A stretch of DNA of 64,000 nucleotides from CAYZXT01 sp964482515 (GCA_964482515.1 CAYZXT010000009.1:27261-91260); one strand, 5' to 3'; shown: positions 15,331 through 22,713, numbered from the stretch's first letter. The notes: generated from the sequence alone by a model not told the origin. A program made the numbers and translations.

Positions 15331-15541
15331 GCGGTTCCCGGAAGATTTCGCATTTCGCCTGAATAAAGAGGAATATGAGTCTTTAAGATTCCAAACTGGA
15401 ATCTTAAAGAGAGGACAGCACGCCAAGTATCTGCCATTGGTATTCACTGAGCAAGGCGTTGCCATGCTCTCGAGCGTTCTCCGGAGCAAACAGGCGGTTC
15501 AAGTGAACATCGCCATCATGCGAGTTCCCCTACTCCCTTGA
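15329..15541 (+). pseudogene. ORF6N gene remnant
   Basis: A 70-codon frame encodes LRFPEDFAFRLNKEEYESL, then KYLPLVFTEQGVAMLSSVL and QAVQVNIAIMR, i.e. the middle of an ORF6N domain, followed by PLLP and a stop. The N-terminal part and the C-terminal region found in the intact copy at 13377 are missing, and no start codon or ribosome site precedes it. It is a truncated duplicate. It still holds a near-perfect 31-bp palindrome at the same codon position as the intact gene. Confidence 0.75.
15380..15410. repeat. In-frame 31-bp palindrome in ORF6N remnant
   Basis: TCTTTAAGATTCCA, centre AAC, TGGAATCTTAAAGA: perfect 14-base arms. It encodes SLRFQTGILK and starts at the codon aligned to the start of the palindrome in the intact ORF6N gene. 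Confidence 0.85.
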
Positions 15542-15567
15542 TAGTAAGTAGCTTATAAACTACACTT

Positions 15568-15915
15568 ATGGAGGCCGGGTTGGAAATCAAACCCCTGAAG
15601 ATTGAATATTATTACGCGAGGGATGGCCGGGTTCCCTATAGGGAATGGTTTTATTCCTTGAAAGATATGAAAACCCGGCAGATTATCATTGCACGCTTAA
15701 CGCGGGTGGAGCGGGGATTGTTGGGAGATTCTAAGTCCATTGGTTCGGGCGTTCATGAACTCCGGATTGATAAAGGACCAGGATATCGTATTTATTTTGG
15801 ACGACAGGGCGATCACGTCATCCTGCTTTTATTAGGCGGCACTAAGAGCAGCCAAAGGAAAGACATTGAAAAAGCCCATGATTATTGGGTGGATTATTTA
15901 AGGAGACAAGGATGA
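15568..15915 (+). CDS. RelE/HigB-family toxin (addiction module killer type)
   Basis: This 115-residue protein has the HigB/RelE killer-family pattern: IEYYYARDGRVPYREWFYSL, IIIARLTRVERGLLGD, GVHELRIDKGPGYRIYFG and a C-terminal KDIEKAHDYWVDYL. ATG 15568 is the longest start; TTG 15580 has a better ribosome site (GGAGG five bases upstream) and would shorten it by four residues. Its stop overlaps the start of the antitoxin (ATGA). The family cleaves mRNA at the ribosome or is assumed to. Confidence 0.85.
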   Translation: MEAGLEIKPLKIEYYYARDGRVPYREWFYSLKDMKTRQIIIARLTRVERGLLGDSKSIGSGVHELRIDKGPGYRIYFGRQGDHVILLLLGGTKSSQRKDIEKAHDYWVDYLRRQG

Positions 15916-16226
15916 AGAAGCCCACGTACCATGAAGATCTCATTGAAAGCTTGAAGGACCCTAAATACGCCTTGGGGTATCTGAACGCCTGTTTGGAAGA
16001 TGAGGACGAAGGGGTGTTCCTCCTGGCATTGAAGCATGTGGCCGAAGCCCATGGCGGGTTGAGCGGACTGGCGAAGAAAACGGGATTGAACCGGGAACAT
16101 CTTTTTCGAATGTTGTCCAAGAACGGGAATCCGCGCCTGGAAAACCTGCGGCAGGTGGCCGGCGCGTTCGGGTGGAAGATCCGCTTCGTGGAGATGAAAT
16201 CCCCGAAACTGCGCCGCGCCGCTTAA
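15912..16226 (+). CDS. HigA-like antitoxin
   Basis: A 104-residue antidote protein starting at ATG 15912 behind AGGAGA. YHEDLIESLKDPKYALGYLNACLED is the usual N-terminus of this antidote family, followed by an HTH (GGLSGLAKKTGLNREHLFRML, LENLRQVAGAFGWKI). It pairs with the overlapping killer gene upstream. It is a second, unrelated-sequence toxin-antitoxin module of the island. Confidence 0.85.
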   Translation: MKKPTYHEDLIESLKDPKYALGYLNACLEDEDEGVFLLALKHVAEAHGGLSGLAKKTGLNREHLFRMLSKNGNPRLENLRQVAGAFGWKIRFVEMKSPKLRRAA

Positions 16227-16243
16227 GCCCCGCCCGGTTTCCG

Positions 16244-16432
16244 TCAGATTTCGAACTTGTGCCGTCCCACCAGCACGCTCTCCGCGTGCTCGATCCGGTA
16301 GGCCCCCGGGTCCCGCAGGAATTCCGCCTTGCACTCCGGGCTGCAGAAATAAACCGTCCAGCCGCCGGAGAGCGTTTGTTCCGTGTGCAGCGCGAAATCG
16401 AGCTGTCGTCCGCAAACAGGGTCTTTGACCAT
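16244..16432 (-). CDS. YHS-domain protein
   Basis: This small protein (62 residues from ATG 16432, with AGGTG six bases upstream) consists of one YHS domain: VKDPVCGRQL, YFCSPECKAEFLRDPGAY. YHS domains bind metal ions through the cysteines and often accompany copper-handling or oxygenase proteins. No partner is next to it. The tail VLVGRHKFEI is unassigned. Confidence 0.8.
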   Translation of the reverse strand: MVKDPVCGRQLDFALHTEQTLSGGWTVYFCSPECKAEFLRDPGAYRIEHAESVLVGRHKFEI

Positions 16433-16594
16433 GGCGATCACCTCTGGAAAAAAATCGAAGGGGGGTCCTGTTGATTGGTGGGAAAGCGTGGGGGCGTCTC
16501 TACTTCTAGTTTAGCAAACCCGCCGGGGGATTGGTCGCCTGGACATAAGTTGTTTTCCGGGCAAGACTTATCCGCGAGTTCTATAATACTCCCC

Positions 16595-17518
16595 ATGCCC
16601 TCGAGCCGCACGTTTCAAAGGATGGTTTTGCTGGCCGCTTTCTTCGCGTCCGCGCCCGGATTTGTCTTCGCGGCGCCGGAGGAAGCGTCGACCGCCGAAC
16701 GGCAGCGGCACCACCAGCTGGGCGTCGACGTGGGGTCCGACGTCGATCCCGACATCCTGTCGCCCTCCGCGCCCCAGGGCCTCGACCGCCGCTTCGAGTG
16801 GGACTACCGCTTCGTGATCAGGGAAGATCGGGCGGGCGTCAACGCCCAATACCACAATCCCAAACGCCTTCAAAAACTCAGCTTCAGCTACCGCCAACGC
16901 ATGGACTTCCCCAGTCGCGCGGGGCTGGGCCCGACGCGAAACCGCCTGTACAAATCCCTCGGCCAGAAGACGCGCTCGCGGGACGTGAGCGGCTACGTGG
17001 CGGGATCCGCCTTGGTGTTGAACCCCTATTGGGGGATCAGCCTGGTGCACGACGAATATGTGAAAGACAACGCCAACGAGCTTTTCAACCAGCACGCCAC
17101 GACCCTTGGGCTGGGCTACAGTCCCCTGGGCGACAACCGGGGCCGGCCCTGGAGCTACACCATTGATCCTTCCGTGACCTACGCGCGGTTCCACGGGCTC
17201 AAACCGGTGCCCAACCAGCATTGGGAAAGCTTCGGCTATTCCCTCGGATCAAGCTTCTATTACGGCCTCGACTGGGTCCGCGTTCCCCTCGGGCGGTCGT
17301 TCAAATTGGACCGCCTGAAGCTGAGCGTGTCCGTGTCCGACGCCGAGGTTTCGGACTTCGCGATCAACGGGGGCGTCGACCTGACGGCCTACGCCACCCG
17401 CCACATCAAGCTGAAGCTGGGCGTCGAAAACAGCTACACGCCCGAAACGGGGAAGCATTCCTTCCGCCTGCGCGCGGGGCTGAGCCTGCGGCTGACCTGG
17501 TCCGACCTGAACTTCTGA
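16595..17518 (+). CDS. Outer-membrane beta-barrel protein, hypothetical
   Basis: This 307-residue protein has a signal peptide (RMVLLAAFFASAPGFVFAAP) and alternating strands ending in a C-terminal aromatic (LRLTWSDLNF), which marks an outer-membrane barrel. Long strands such as LKLSVSVSDAEVSDFAING and HIKLKLGVENSYTP are visible. The family is not recognised. TATAAT lies seven bases before the ATG and there is no Shine-Dalgarno, so the message may be leaderless. A GCCGCA-TCG-TGCGGC hairpin with TTTT ends the gene at 17533-17551. Confidence 0.65.
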   Translation: MPSSRTFQRMVLLAAFFASAPGFVFAAPEEASTAERQRHHQLGVDVGSDVDPDILSPSAPQGLDRRFEWDYRFVIREDRAGVNAQYHNPKRLQKLSFSYRQRMDFPSRAGLGPTRNRLYKSLGQKTRSRDVSGYVAGSALVLNPYWGISLVHDEYVKDNANELFNQHATTLGLGYSPLGDNRGRPWSYTIDPSVTYARFHGLKPVPNQHWESFGYSLGSSFYYGLDWVRVPLGRSFKLDRLKLSVSVSDAEVSDFAINGGVDLTAYATRHIKLKLGVENSYTPETGKHSFRLRAGLSLRLTWSDLNF

Positions 17519-17530
17519 CGATAAACACTG

Positions 17531-17559
17531 TTGCCGCATCGTGCGGCTTTTGGTATCTT
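17531..17559 (+). promoter_or_regulatory. Putative promoter of the rho-like gene
   Basis: TTGCCG, 17-bp spacer, TATCTT. About 65 bp of leader would precede the start at 17625. Confidence 0.4.
17533..17551 (+). terminator. Short intrinsic terminator
   Basis: Six-base arms GCCGCA and TGCGGC with a TCG loop and four Ts, 15 bp after the stop of the barrel gene. It overlaps a putative promoter for rho (TTGCCG 17531, 17 bp, TATCTT 17554). Confidence 0.55.
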
Positions 17560-17624
17560 TCCTCCGTGCCGTCCATCCCCGGCCCGACTCTCCCCACTCA
17601 AAAGAAAATGGAACCCATCTAAAC

Positions 17625-18521
17625 ATGCAAAACCGACACCAAGACGATAACGAACGCCGGTTCTACGCCGGACAAGCCGTCGATCCCTCGCCCCGCATCC
17701 GCCTCGAAGACGGCAGCTCGGAGCTGACCATGCGCGCCATGGACCTGGTGAGCCCCATCGGCATGGGGCAGCGCGGCTACATCGTCGCGCCGCCGGGTTC
17801 CGGCAAGACCACTTTCCTCAAGCACATCTGCAACGCCGTGGCGAAGTCCCACCCGGAGATCAAGCTTTACTGCCTGCTGATCAACGAGCGGCCGGAGGAA
17901 GTGACGGACTTCAAGCGGAGCGTGACGGCCGAAGTGCGGGCGTCGTCCTCCGACGAGAGCTACGAGCACCACGCGCAGATGGCGGACGCGCTGATGCGGC
18001 AGGCCATCCGCGAGGCGGGCGAGGGGAAAAACGTGATGATCGTGATCGATTCGCTGACGCGGCTGGCGCGGGTGCACAACGCGCAGCGGCATTCCAGCGG
18101 GCGCACCATGTCCGGCGGCCTGGACTCCGGGGCGCTGGAAATCCCGCGGCGGATCTTCGGCGCGGCGCGGAAGATCGAGAACGGCGGTTCCCTGACGATC
18201 CTGGCGACGGTGCTCGTGGAGACCGGCAGCCGAATGGACGACGTGATCTTCGAGGAGTTCAAGGGCACGGGCAACATGGAAATATTTCTGTCGCGGGAGA
18301 TGTCCAGCCTGCGGATCTTCCCGGCGGTGGACATCGCCAAGAGCGGCACCCGCAAGGAAGAGCTGCTGTTCGACGCCGACGAGCTCGACGCGGTGCGGAA
18401 ACTGCGCCGGGCGCTGTCCCAGATGAAGCCCGTGGACGCGGCGCGGGAGCTCGTCGACCAGTTGAAAAGCTATCCCACCAACAAGGCGTTCCTCGCCGCG
18501 GTCAAAAGCTCCGGGATTTAA
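17625..18521 (+). CDS. Rho-type hexameric helicase lacking the N-terminal RNA-binding domain
   Basis: This 298-residue protein aligns with the C-terminal ATPase half of transcription termination factor Rho: PRIRLEDG, DLVSPIGMGQRGYIVAPPGSGKT (Walker A at 56-62, where most Rho proteins have KAGKT), LLINERPEEVTDF, IVIDSLTRLARVHN (Walker B), MSGGLDSGALEIPRRIFGAARKIENGG (Q/R loop region) and FEEFKGTGNMEIFLSR. A normal Rho has about 420 residues with a cold-shock-like primary RNA-binding domain in front; here the frame holds only about 20 residues before PRIRLE, and the barrel gene ends 106 bp upstream. It may be a specialised paralogue, or the sole Rho working with other RNA contacts. Confidence 0.85.
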   Translation: MQNRHQDDNERRFYAGQAVDPSPRIRLEDGSSELTMRAMDLVSPIGMGQRGYIVAPPGSGKTTFLKHICNAVAKSHPEIKLYCLLINERPEEVTDFKRSVTAEVRASSSDESYEHHAQMADALMRQAIREAGEGKNVMIVIDSLTRLARVHNAQRHSSGRTMSGGLDSGALEIPRRIFGAARKIENGGSLTILATVLVETGSRMDDVIFEEFKGTGNMEIFLSREMSSLRIFPAVDIAKSGTRKEELLFDADELDAVRKLRRALSQMKPVDAARELVDQLKSYPTNKAFLAAVKSSGI

Positions 18522-18544
18522 CCCTCCGAAACGGCAAACCTGCC

Positions 18545-19075
18545 ATGGAACTCAAAAGCGTCGCGGCAACCCTGAAGCGATGGGGGATGATCGTCCTCGG
18601 CGCGTCGGTCATATTTTCATTTTGCGCGGGCATCGTGACGATGCTCGGCGCGGTCAACGAATTGCGCCTGATGAAGGCGGCCCGCTCCTGGGAAGGGCGT
18701 CCCGGGATCATCCGGGTGTCCTACGCGCGCGAACTCCGGGGCCCCGCCGTCAAGAAACCCCGTTGGAAGGTGGAAGCGGCGGGGGATTACGCCGACGGAT
18801 CGGGGTCCTTCGCCGTCATGCGTTTGGCGTACGGGTTCGGCAACGGCGGCGGCACGCGGAGGCGCGGCGCGGAAGCGGCGGCGAAGCGTTATCCTCCGGG
18901 GACGGAACTGACGGTCTATCCCGCGCCCGGACGTCCGAAATGGGTTGTCCTGGACAACGACCCGCCCGCGCGGCTCACGTACGCCGGGCTGTTGGCGGGG
19001 TTCGCGGGGGCGCTGCTGCCTTTTATTTTGTTCTTCCTGGGAACTTTCCGGCGCCGGGCCCGTTCTCAGGGATGA
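18545..19075 (+). CDS. DUF3592-type membrane protein
   Basis: This 176-residue protein has an N-terminal transmembrane segment (MIVLGASVIFSFCAGIVTML), a soluble beta region (WEGRPGIIRVSYARE, RYPPGTELTVYPAPGRPKWVVLD) and a second transmembrane segment (LLAGFAGALLPFILFFLGTF). VGT/YPPG-x-ELTVYP is the hallmark of DUF3592 proteins. Function unknown. It follows the rho-like gene by 23 bp with no ribosome site of note. Confidence 0.7.
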   Translation: MELKSVAATLKRWGMIVLGASVIFSFCAGIVTMLGAVNELRLMKAARSWEGRPGIIRVSYARELRGPAVKKPRWKVEAAGDYADGSGSFAVMRLAYGFGNGGGTRRRGAEAAAKRYPPGTELTVYPAPGRPKWVVLDNDPPARLTYAGLLAGFAGALLPFILFFLGTFRRRARSQG

Positions 19076-19105
19076 TATACCTCACATTCTAATTTAGGTA
19101 TTCTC

Positions 19106-19134
19106 TTGACAAGAATAATGTTTCCTGGTATAAA
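19106..19134 (+). promoter_or_regulatory. Sigma70 promoter of the hspR-hsp20 region
   Basis: TTGACA, 17-bp spacer, TATAAA. It lies just upstream of the MerR/HspR-like gene at 19159 and is close to consensus. CTTGAC at the -35 resembles half of an HspR (HAIR) site, but the second half is not clear. Confidence 0.75.
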
Positions 19135-19158
19135 ATAACCGTCGCCAGGAGGCGGGCC

Positions 19159-19491
19159 ATGGGCAGGGTCGCGGTCTATTCGGTTTCGGTGGTCAAGCGG
19201 GAGAGGAACACTCCGGTCTACAACATCGGCGTGATGTCGCGGCTGACCGGGCTTCCCGTGCACACGCTGCGGTGGATCGAGCAGCAGGGGCTGATCTCCC
19301 CGTTCCGGACCGACGGAAACCAAAGGCTCTTTTCGGAGGAGGATGCGGACTTGATCCAGCGGATCCGCGAGTTGATGGACCAGCACGTCAACCTGCCGGG
19401 GATTCGGATCATCCTCCAGCTGAAGACGGGAAAAGCCGGGGCTTCCCGGCCGGCGCAGAAAACAAAACGGCCAGCCCGACCGCCCAAGTAG
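19159..19491 (+). CDS. hspR: MerR-family regulator, HspR-like
   Basis: This 110-residue protein has a MerR-type winged HTH (YNIGVMSRLTGLPVHTLRWIEQQGLI, NQRLFSEEDADLIQRI) and the short spacing and LINLPGI-like continuation of HspR (MDQHVNLPGIRIILQL). HspR represses chaperone genes and is released by heat. The start ATG 19159 follows AGGAGG. Position directly before two Hsp20 genes supports the HspR assignment. The last 25 residues are basic and disordered. Confidence 0.8.
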   Translation: MGRVAVYSVSVVKRERNTPVYNIGVMSRLTGLPVHTLRWIEQQGLISPFRTDGNQRLFSEEDADLIQRIRELMDQHVNLPGIRIILQLKTGKAGASRPAQKTKRPARPPK

Positions 19492-19516
19492 GGTCTATAT
19501 TTTTTTACCGCATAAA

Positions 19517-19541
19517 TGGCACTCGCGTCGCGTGAGTGCCA
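19517..19541 (+). promoter_or_regulatory. CIRCE operator (HrcA binding site)
   Basis: TGGCACTC-N9-GAGTGCCA matches the CIRCE consensus TTAGCACTC-N9-GAGTGCTAA in the eight core bases of each arm with the exact nine-base spacer. It lies 22 bp before the first hsp20 start, after hspR. HrcA is expected elsewhere in the genome. Confidence 0.85.
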
Positions 19542-19563
19542 GAACAAAAAGGAGGTAACCGCC

Positions 19564-19995
19564 ATGCTGTTAGCAGAACTCACCAACAAAATCTGGGATC
19601 CGCTTGAGGCCGTCAGCCAGATCCGCAACGAGATGAACCGGATGTTCCGGGAGAGGACCGGGTTCCCGGCCTTCCCCGCCTTGAACATTTGGGCGGGCGA
19701 AAACCAGGCCGTCGTCACGGCCGAGATGCCGGGCGTCGATCCCCAGGACATCGACATATCCGTGGAGGAGAACGTCCTCTATTTGTCGGGCTCCCGGAAA
19801 TGGGACGAGCCGAAGGCGGAAGACGTCGTCCATCGGGTCGAATGTCCCAACGGTTCTTTCAGCCGCACGCTGAAGCTGCCGTTCCGCGTGGACGCGGATC
19901 GCATCCAGGCGACCTGTTCCAAGGGCGTCCTCACCGTCGTCTTGCCGCGCGCGGAGCAGGACAAGCCGAAAAAAATCCAAGTGAAAGCGGCCTAA
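19564..19995 (+). CDS. Small heat-shock protein Hsp20, copy 1
   Basis: This 143-residue protein has an alpha-crystallin domain (PALNIWAGENQAVVTAEMPGVDPQDIDISVEENVLYLSG to GVLTVVLPRAE). The start at ATG 19564 is fixed by a full AAGGAGGT ribosome site. The N-terminus MLLAELTNKIWDPLEAVSQIRNEMNRMF is typical. It holds unfolding proteins during heat stress. CIRCE lies directly upstream, and the second hsp20 follows 23 bp later. Confidence 0.93.
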   Translation: MLLAELTNKIWDPLEAVSQIRNEMNRMFRERTGFPAFPALNIWAGENQAVVTAEMPGVDPQDIDISVEENVLYLSGSRKWDEPKAEDVVHRVECPNGSFSRTLKLPFRVDADRIQATCSKGVLTVVLPRAEQDKPKKIQVKAA

Positions 19996-20018
19996 AAGCC
20001 GGAAGGAGGAGATGAGTT

Positions 20019-20411
20019 ATGTCCAACAATATGACCGTGCAGCAAAGCCAGGAAACCCAGCCCGTCCGGGCGGAGCGGAAGGTGTTCGTGCCCGCCGTGA
20101 ACATCTACGAGACGAAGGAAAACATCGTGCTCATGGCGGACATGCCGGGCGTGGATGAAAACAGTGTCGACATCACGCTGGAGAACGACGTGCTGACCGT
20201 GCAGGGACGGTCGTCGGTGGAGGCGCCCCGGGGGCTTGAGCCGGCCTACGCCGAGTATTCCTCGGGCGACTACCGCCGCTCCTTCACGCTCTCGGCGAAC
20301 CAGATCAACCGGGACGGCATCGAGGCCGCGCTGAAGAACGGCGTGCTGAAGGTGACGCTGCCCAAGACCGAGGCCGTGAAGCCGAAGAAGATCGCGGTGA
20401 GGGTGGAATAG
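20019..20411 (+). CDS. Small heat-shock protein Hsp20, copy 2
   Basis: A 130-residue Hsp20 with VFVPAVNIYETKENIVLMADMPGVDENSVDITLENDVLTV and GVLKVTLPKTE (the I/V-x-V-type end is IAVRVE). It starts behind AAGGAGGAG and is cotranscribed with copy 1. The two copies are only moderately alike, so they may form mixed oligomers. An intrinsic terminator follows. Confidence 0.93.
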   Translation: MSNNMTVQQSQETQPVRAERKVFVPAVNIYETKENIVLMADMPGVDENSVDITLENDVLTVQGRSSVEAPRGLEPAYAEYSSGDYRRSFTLSANQINRDGIEAALKNGVLKVTLPKTEAVKPKKIAVRVE

Positions 20412-20434
20412 GGCCCGCGCGCCGGCGCCAAAAG

Positions 20435-20470
20435 AAAAGACCCCGCTGCCGAGGCACGGGGTCTTTTTTT
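20435..20470 (+). terminator. Intrinsic terminator of the hsp20 operon
   Basis: AAAAGACCCCG and CGGGGTCTTTT arms with an 11-base loop followed by a T-run. Confidence 0.9.
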
Positions 20471-20517
20471 ATAAGCGGCGCTTCAACGAATCTTTATGGC
20501 GACGGGCGGTTTGACGC

Positions 20518-20925
20518 TCAGGGGCCGTAGACGGTCCTGATCCGGCAGCGGAGCTCGAAGCCGCAGGGTTCCTTGGAGCCGTCGAACAGGGTCTCCATGC
20601 AAGTGCCCCGGCTTTCCGAAGAGGTCTCTCCGCCCTCGATGACGGACTTGATCTTGCCGGCGAGGTCGAAGGACCCGTGCCCGCAGCGTCCGGGGCAGGG
20701 GACGGTGAAATCGCACTGGTCCCCGGGAGTGTAGACGCGCGTCTGGTTGTCCATCAAATGTTGCTGCGGCGTGCGGAACTCCAGGTCCACGGTCAATTTC
20801 TGGACGGAGGGATACCGCTCGCGGAGCGGTCCGATGGAGCGCGCCATCTTCTCGCGCATCACCTTCTGCTCGTTCTTGTTGGGGCCGGCGGGGGCCCGGC
20901 GTTTCTTTTTAAACGGTTGCGCCAT
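20518..20925 (-). CDS. Hypothetical protein with conserved-looking cysteines
   Basis: A 135-residue protein. The N-terminus is very basic (MAQPFKKKRRAPAGPNKNEQK). The C-terminal two thirds hold cysteines in CDFTVPCPGRCGHG, GTCMETLF and PCGFELRC, which may bind zinc. Not recognised. It is the last gene after the RRM and DEAD-helicase genes on the minus strand and may share their RNA-related context. Confidence 0.6.
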   Translation of the reverse strand: MAQPFKKKRRAPAGPNKNEQKVMREKMARSIGPLRERYPSVQKLTVDLEFRTPQQHLMDNQTRVYTPGDQCDFTVPCPGRCGHGSFDLAGKIKSVIEGGETSSESRGTCMETLFDGSKEPCGFELRCRIRTVYGP

Positions 20926-20952
20926 GTCTCGTGTCTTCCTATCTCTTGAGTT

Positions 20953-22197
20953 TTACTTCCACCGTCGCCGGTGTTGTTGTGGTTTCTGGTGCTGATGGTG
21001 TCCGTGGGAAGAATGCCGGTTGTGGTGCTGCCCCGGGCGGCTGGAGGACGCGTTCACGGGCAGCCTGGGCGGGTTGTTGTACCGGAAGTCCGGCACCACG
21101 GCCCGCGGGAAGACGACCCGGATGAACCGCTCGATGGCCTTCAGGAAACTTTCCTCCGACGGATCGTAGAGCGTGATGGCGTCGCCCACGCCGTAGGCCC
21201 GGGCGGTGCGTCCGACCCGGTGGACGTAGTCCTCGGGGTGGCGGGGCACGTCGAAGTTCACCACGTGGCTGATGTGGCGCACGTCGATGCCGCGCGCCGC
21301 GATGTCGGTGGCCACCAGGATCTGCGTGCGGCCGTGGCGGAAATCCTCCATGGCGGTGACGCGCTGGTTCTGGGACCTGTTGGAGTGCAGCGTGCCGACG
21401 CGGTAGCCCTTTTGCTGGAGCCGCTTCGCCACCTTGTCCGCGCCGTGCTTGGTCCGCATGAACACCAGGACCGATTTCATTTCCGTGGAAGACAGCAGCG
21501 TTTCCAAGAGCTCGAACTTCTGCGATTGGATCACGGGGTAGGCGATCTGGGCGATGCCCTCGGCCACCGTGGTCGGCTTGGAGATCTGGATGCGCAGCGG
21601 GTTGTGCATGGCGAAGGCCGCGATGCGCTCGATCTCGTCGTGGAGCGTGGCGGAGAAAAGCTGCGTCTGCCGCTGTTTCGGGACGCGGCCCAGGATGGCC
21701 TTGATGTCCGGCAGGAAACCCATGTCGAGCATGCGGTCCGCTTCGTCGAGGATCAGGTGTTCCACGCGGTCCAGGTTGAAACTGCCGCGCTTCAGGTGAT
21801 CGAGGAGGCGTCCGGGCGTGGCGACCAGAATGCCGGCGCCGTGCCGAACCGCCGAGACCTGGGGCCCGTATCCCACGCCGCCGATGACCACGGCGACTTT
21901 CATGTGGGTGAACTTGGCGCATTCCCTCACCGTCTGCTCGACTTGCGCCGCGAGCTCCCGCGTGGGGACCAGGATCAGCGCCCGGAGCCCGGGCTTCGGG
22001 TTCTTGAGGAGATGGTTCAGGAGGGGGAGCGTGAAGGCCGCGGTCTTTCCGCCGCCGGTCTGGGCGCAGCCGAGGATGTCGCGGCCTTCCAGCGCCGACG
22101 GGATCGCCTGCGTTTGGATGGGGGTCGGTTCCTTGAACCCCATGGCGCCGACGGCGCGCACGAGGTCGTGATGAAGTCCTAGTTTTTGAAATGGCAT
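20953..22197 (-). CDS. DEAD-box RNA helicase (RhlE-like)
   Basis: This 414-residue protein has all DEAD-box motifs in order: Q motif (FKEPTPIQTQAIP), AQTGGGKT (Walker A), PTRELA, LDEADRMLDMGF, FSATL, DIAARGIDV and HRVGRTAR. The C-terminal tail after about residue 375 is rich in His, Arg and Asn (HHNRHSSHGHHQHQKPQQH), a basic RNA-binding extension as in RhlE/CsdA types. It lies 24 bp after an RRM gene, a pairing seen in cold-adaptation or RNA-turnover sets. Motif I has G in place of the usual T in AQTGTGKT. Confidence 0.93.
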   Translation of the reverse strand: MPFQKLGLHHDLVRAVGAMGFKEPTPIQTQAIPSALEGRDILGCAQTGGGKTAAFTLPLLNHLLKNPKPGLRALILVPTRELAAQVEQTVRECAKFTHMKVAVVIGGVGYGPQVSAVRHGAGILVATPGRLLDHLKRGSFNLDRVEHLILDEADRMLDMGFLPDIKAILGRVPKQRQTQLFSATLHDEIERIAAFAMHNPLRIQISKPTTVAEGIAQIAYPVIQSQKFELLETLLSSTEMKSVLVFMRTKHGADKVAKRLQQKGYRVGTLHSNRSQNQRVTAMEDFRHGRTQILVATDIAARGIDVRHISHVVNFDVPRHPEDYVHRVGRTARAYGVGDAITLYDPSEESFLKAIERFIRVVFPRAVVPDFRYNNPPRLPVNASSSRPGQHHNRHSSHGHHQHQKPQQHRRRWK

Positions 22198-22221
22198 AGT
22201 GTCTGTGTGTTGGACCGGGGC

Positions 22222-22713
22222 CTACCAGCGCTCGGATCCACCTCCGTCGTTGCCGCCGCGTCGTCCGCCGTCCCGCCGCCCGCCGCGTCCGCCTCCGCGT
22301 CCACCGCGACCGCCTCCGCGTTCGCCGCCGCCGAACCCGCCGAAGCCACCGCCGCCCTGGCCGCCGCGATCGCCGAAGTCGCCGCCTTGTCCGCCGCGCC
22401 CTCCGCCGAAACCGCCGCCACCACCGCGTCCGCCGCCGAACCCGCCCCCGCCGCCGAAGCTGCGCTTCTCCATGGGACGGGCCTCATTGACCACCAGGGT
22501 CCGCGATCCCATGGGGCTGCCGTGCATTTTTTGGATGGCCGTCGCCGCGTTTTCGTCCGACGTGATTTCCACGAACCCGAAGCCCTTGGAGCGCCCGGTC
22601 TCACGGTCCATGATCAGCTGTACTTTTCCCAACGGGCCAAATGGTTTAAACATCTCGAGCAGCTGGTCTTCGGTCACGTCGTAGGGCAGGCTGCCGACAA
22701 ATAATTTTTTCAT
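22222..22713 (-). CDS. RRM RNA-binding protein with glycine-rich tail
   Basis: This 163-residue protein has one RRM (RNP2 LFVGSLPY at the start, RNP1 KGFGFVEI near residue 45), then about 80 residues of Gly-Gly-Arg repeats, and ends in GGGSERW. This layout matches bacterial and cyanobacterial Rbp/GRP-type proteins that respond to cold. AAGGAG precedes the ATG at 22713. The glycine tail is low complexity, so its exact length could vary between strains. It is probably cotranscribed with the helicase downstream. Confidence 0.92.
   Translation of the reverse strand: MKKLFVGSLPYDVTEDQLLEMFKPFGPLGKVQLIMDRETGRSKGFGFVEITSDENAATAIQKMHGSPMGSRTLVVNEARPMEKRSFGGGGGFGGGRGGGGGFGGGRGGQGGDFGDRGGQGGGGFGGFGGGERGGGRGGRGGGRGGRRDGGRRGGNDGGGSERW

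Noticed and set aside
5780..15410. Palindromes as CRISPR, attachment sites or transposon ends
   Set aside because: No repeat-spacer periodicity, no integrase or transposase nearby, and the palindromes are inside coding frames on codon boundaries.
19095..19125. HspR HAIR operator (CTTGAGT-N7-ACTCAAG) at the hspR promoter
   Set aside because: Only one half-site resembles HAIR; the inverted repeat there is weak.
22186..22704. Proline- and alanine-rich frames antisense to the RRM gene
   Set aside because: Mirror of the Gly-Gly-Arg repeat tail; no ribosome site and the RRM motifs on the other strand are clear.
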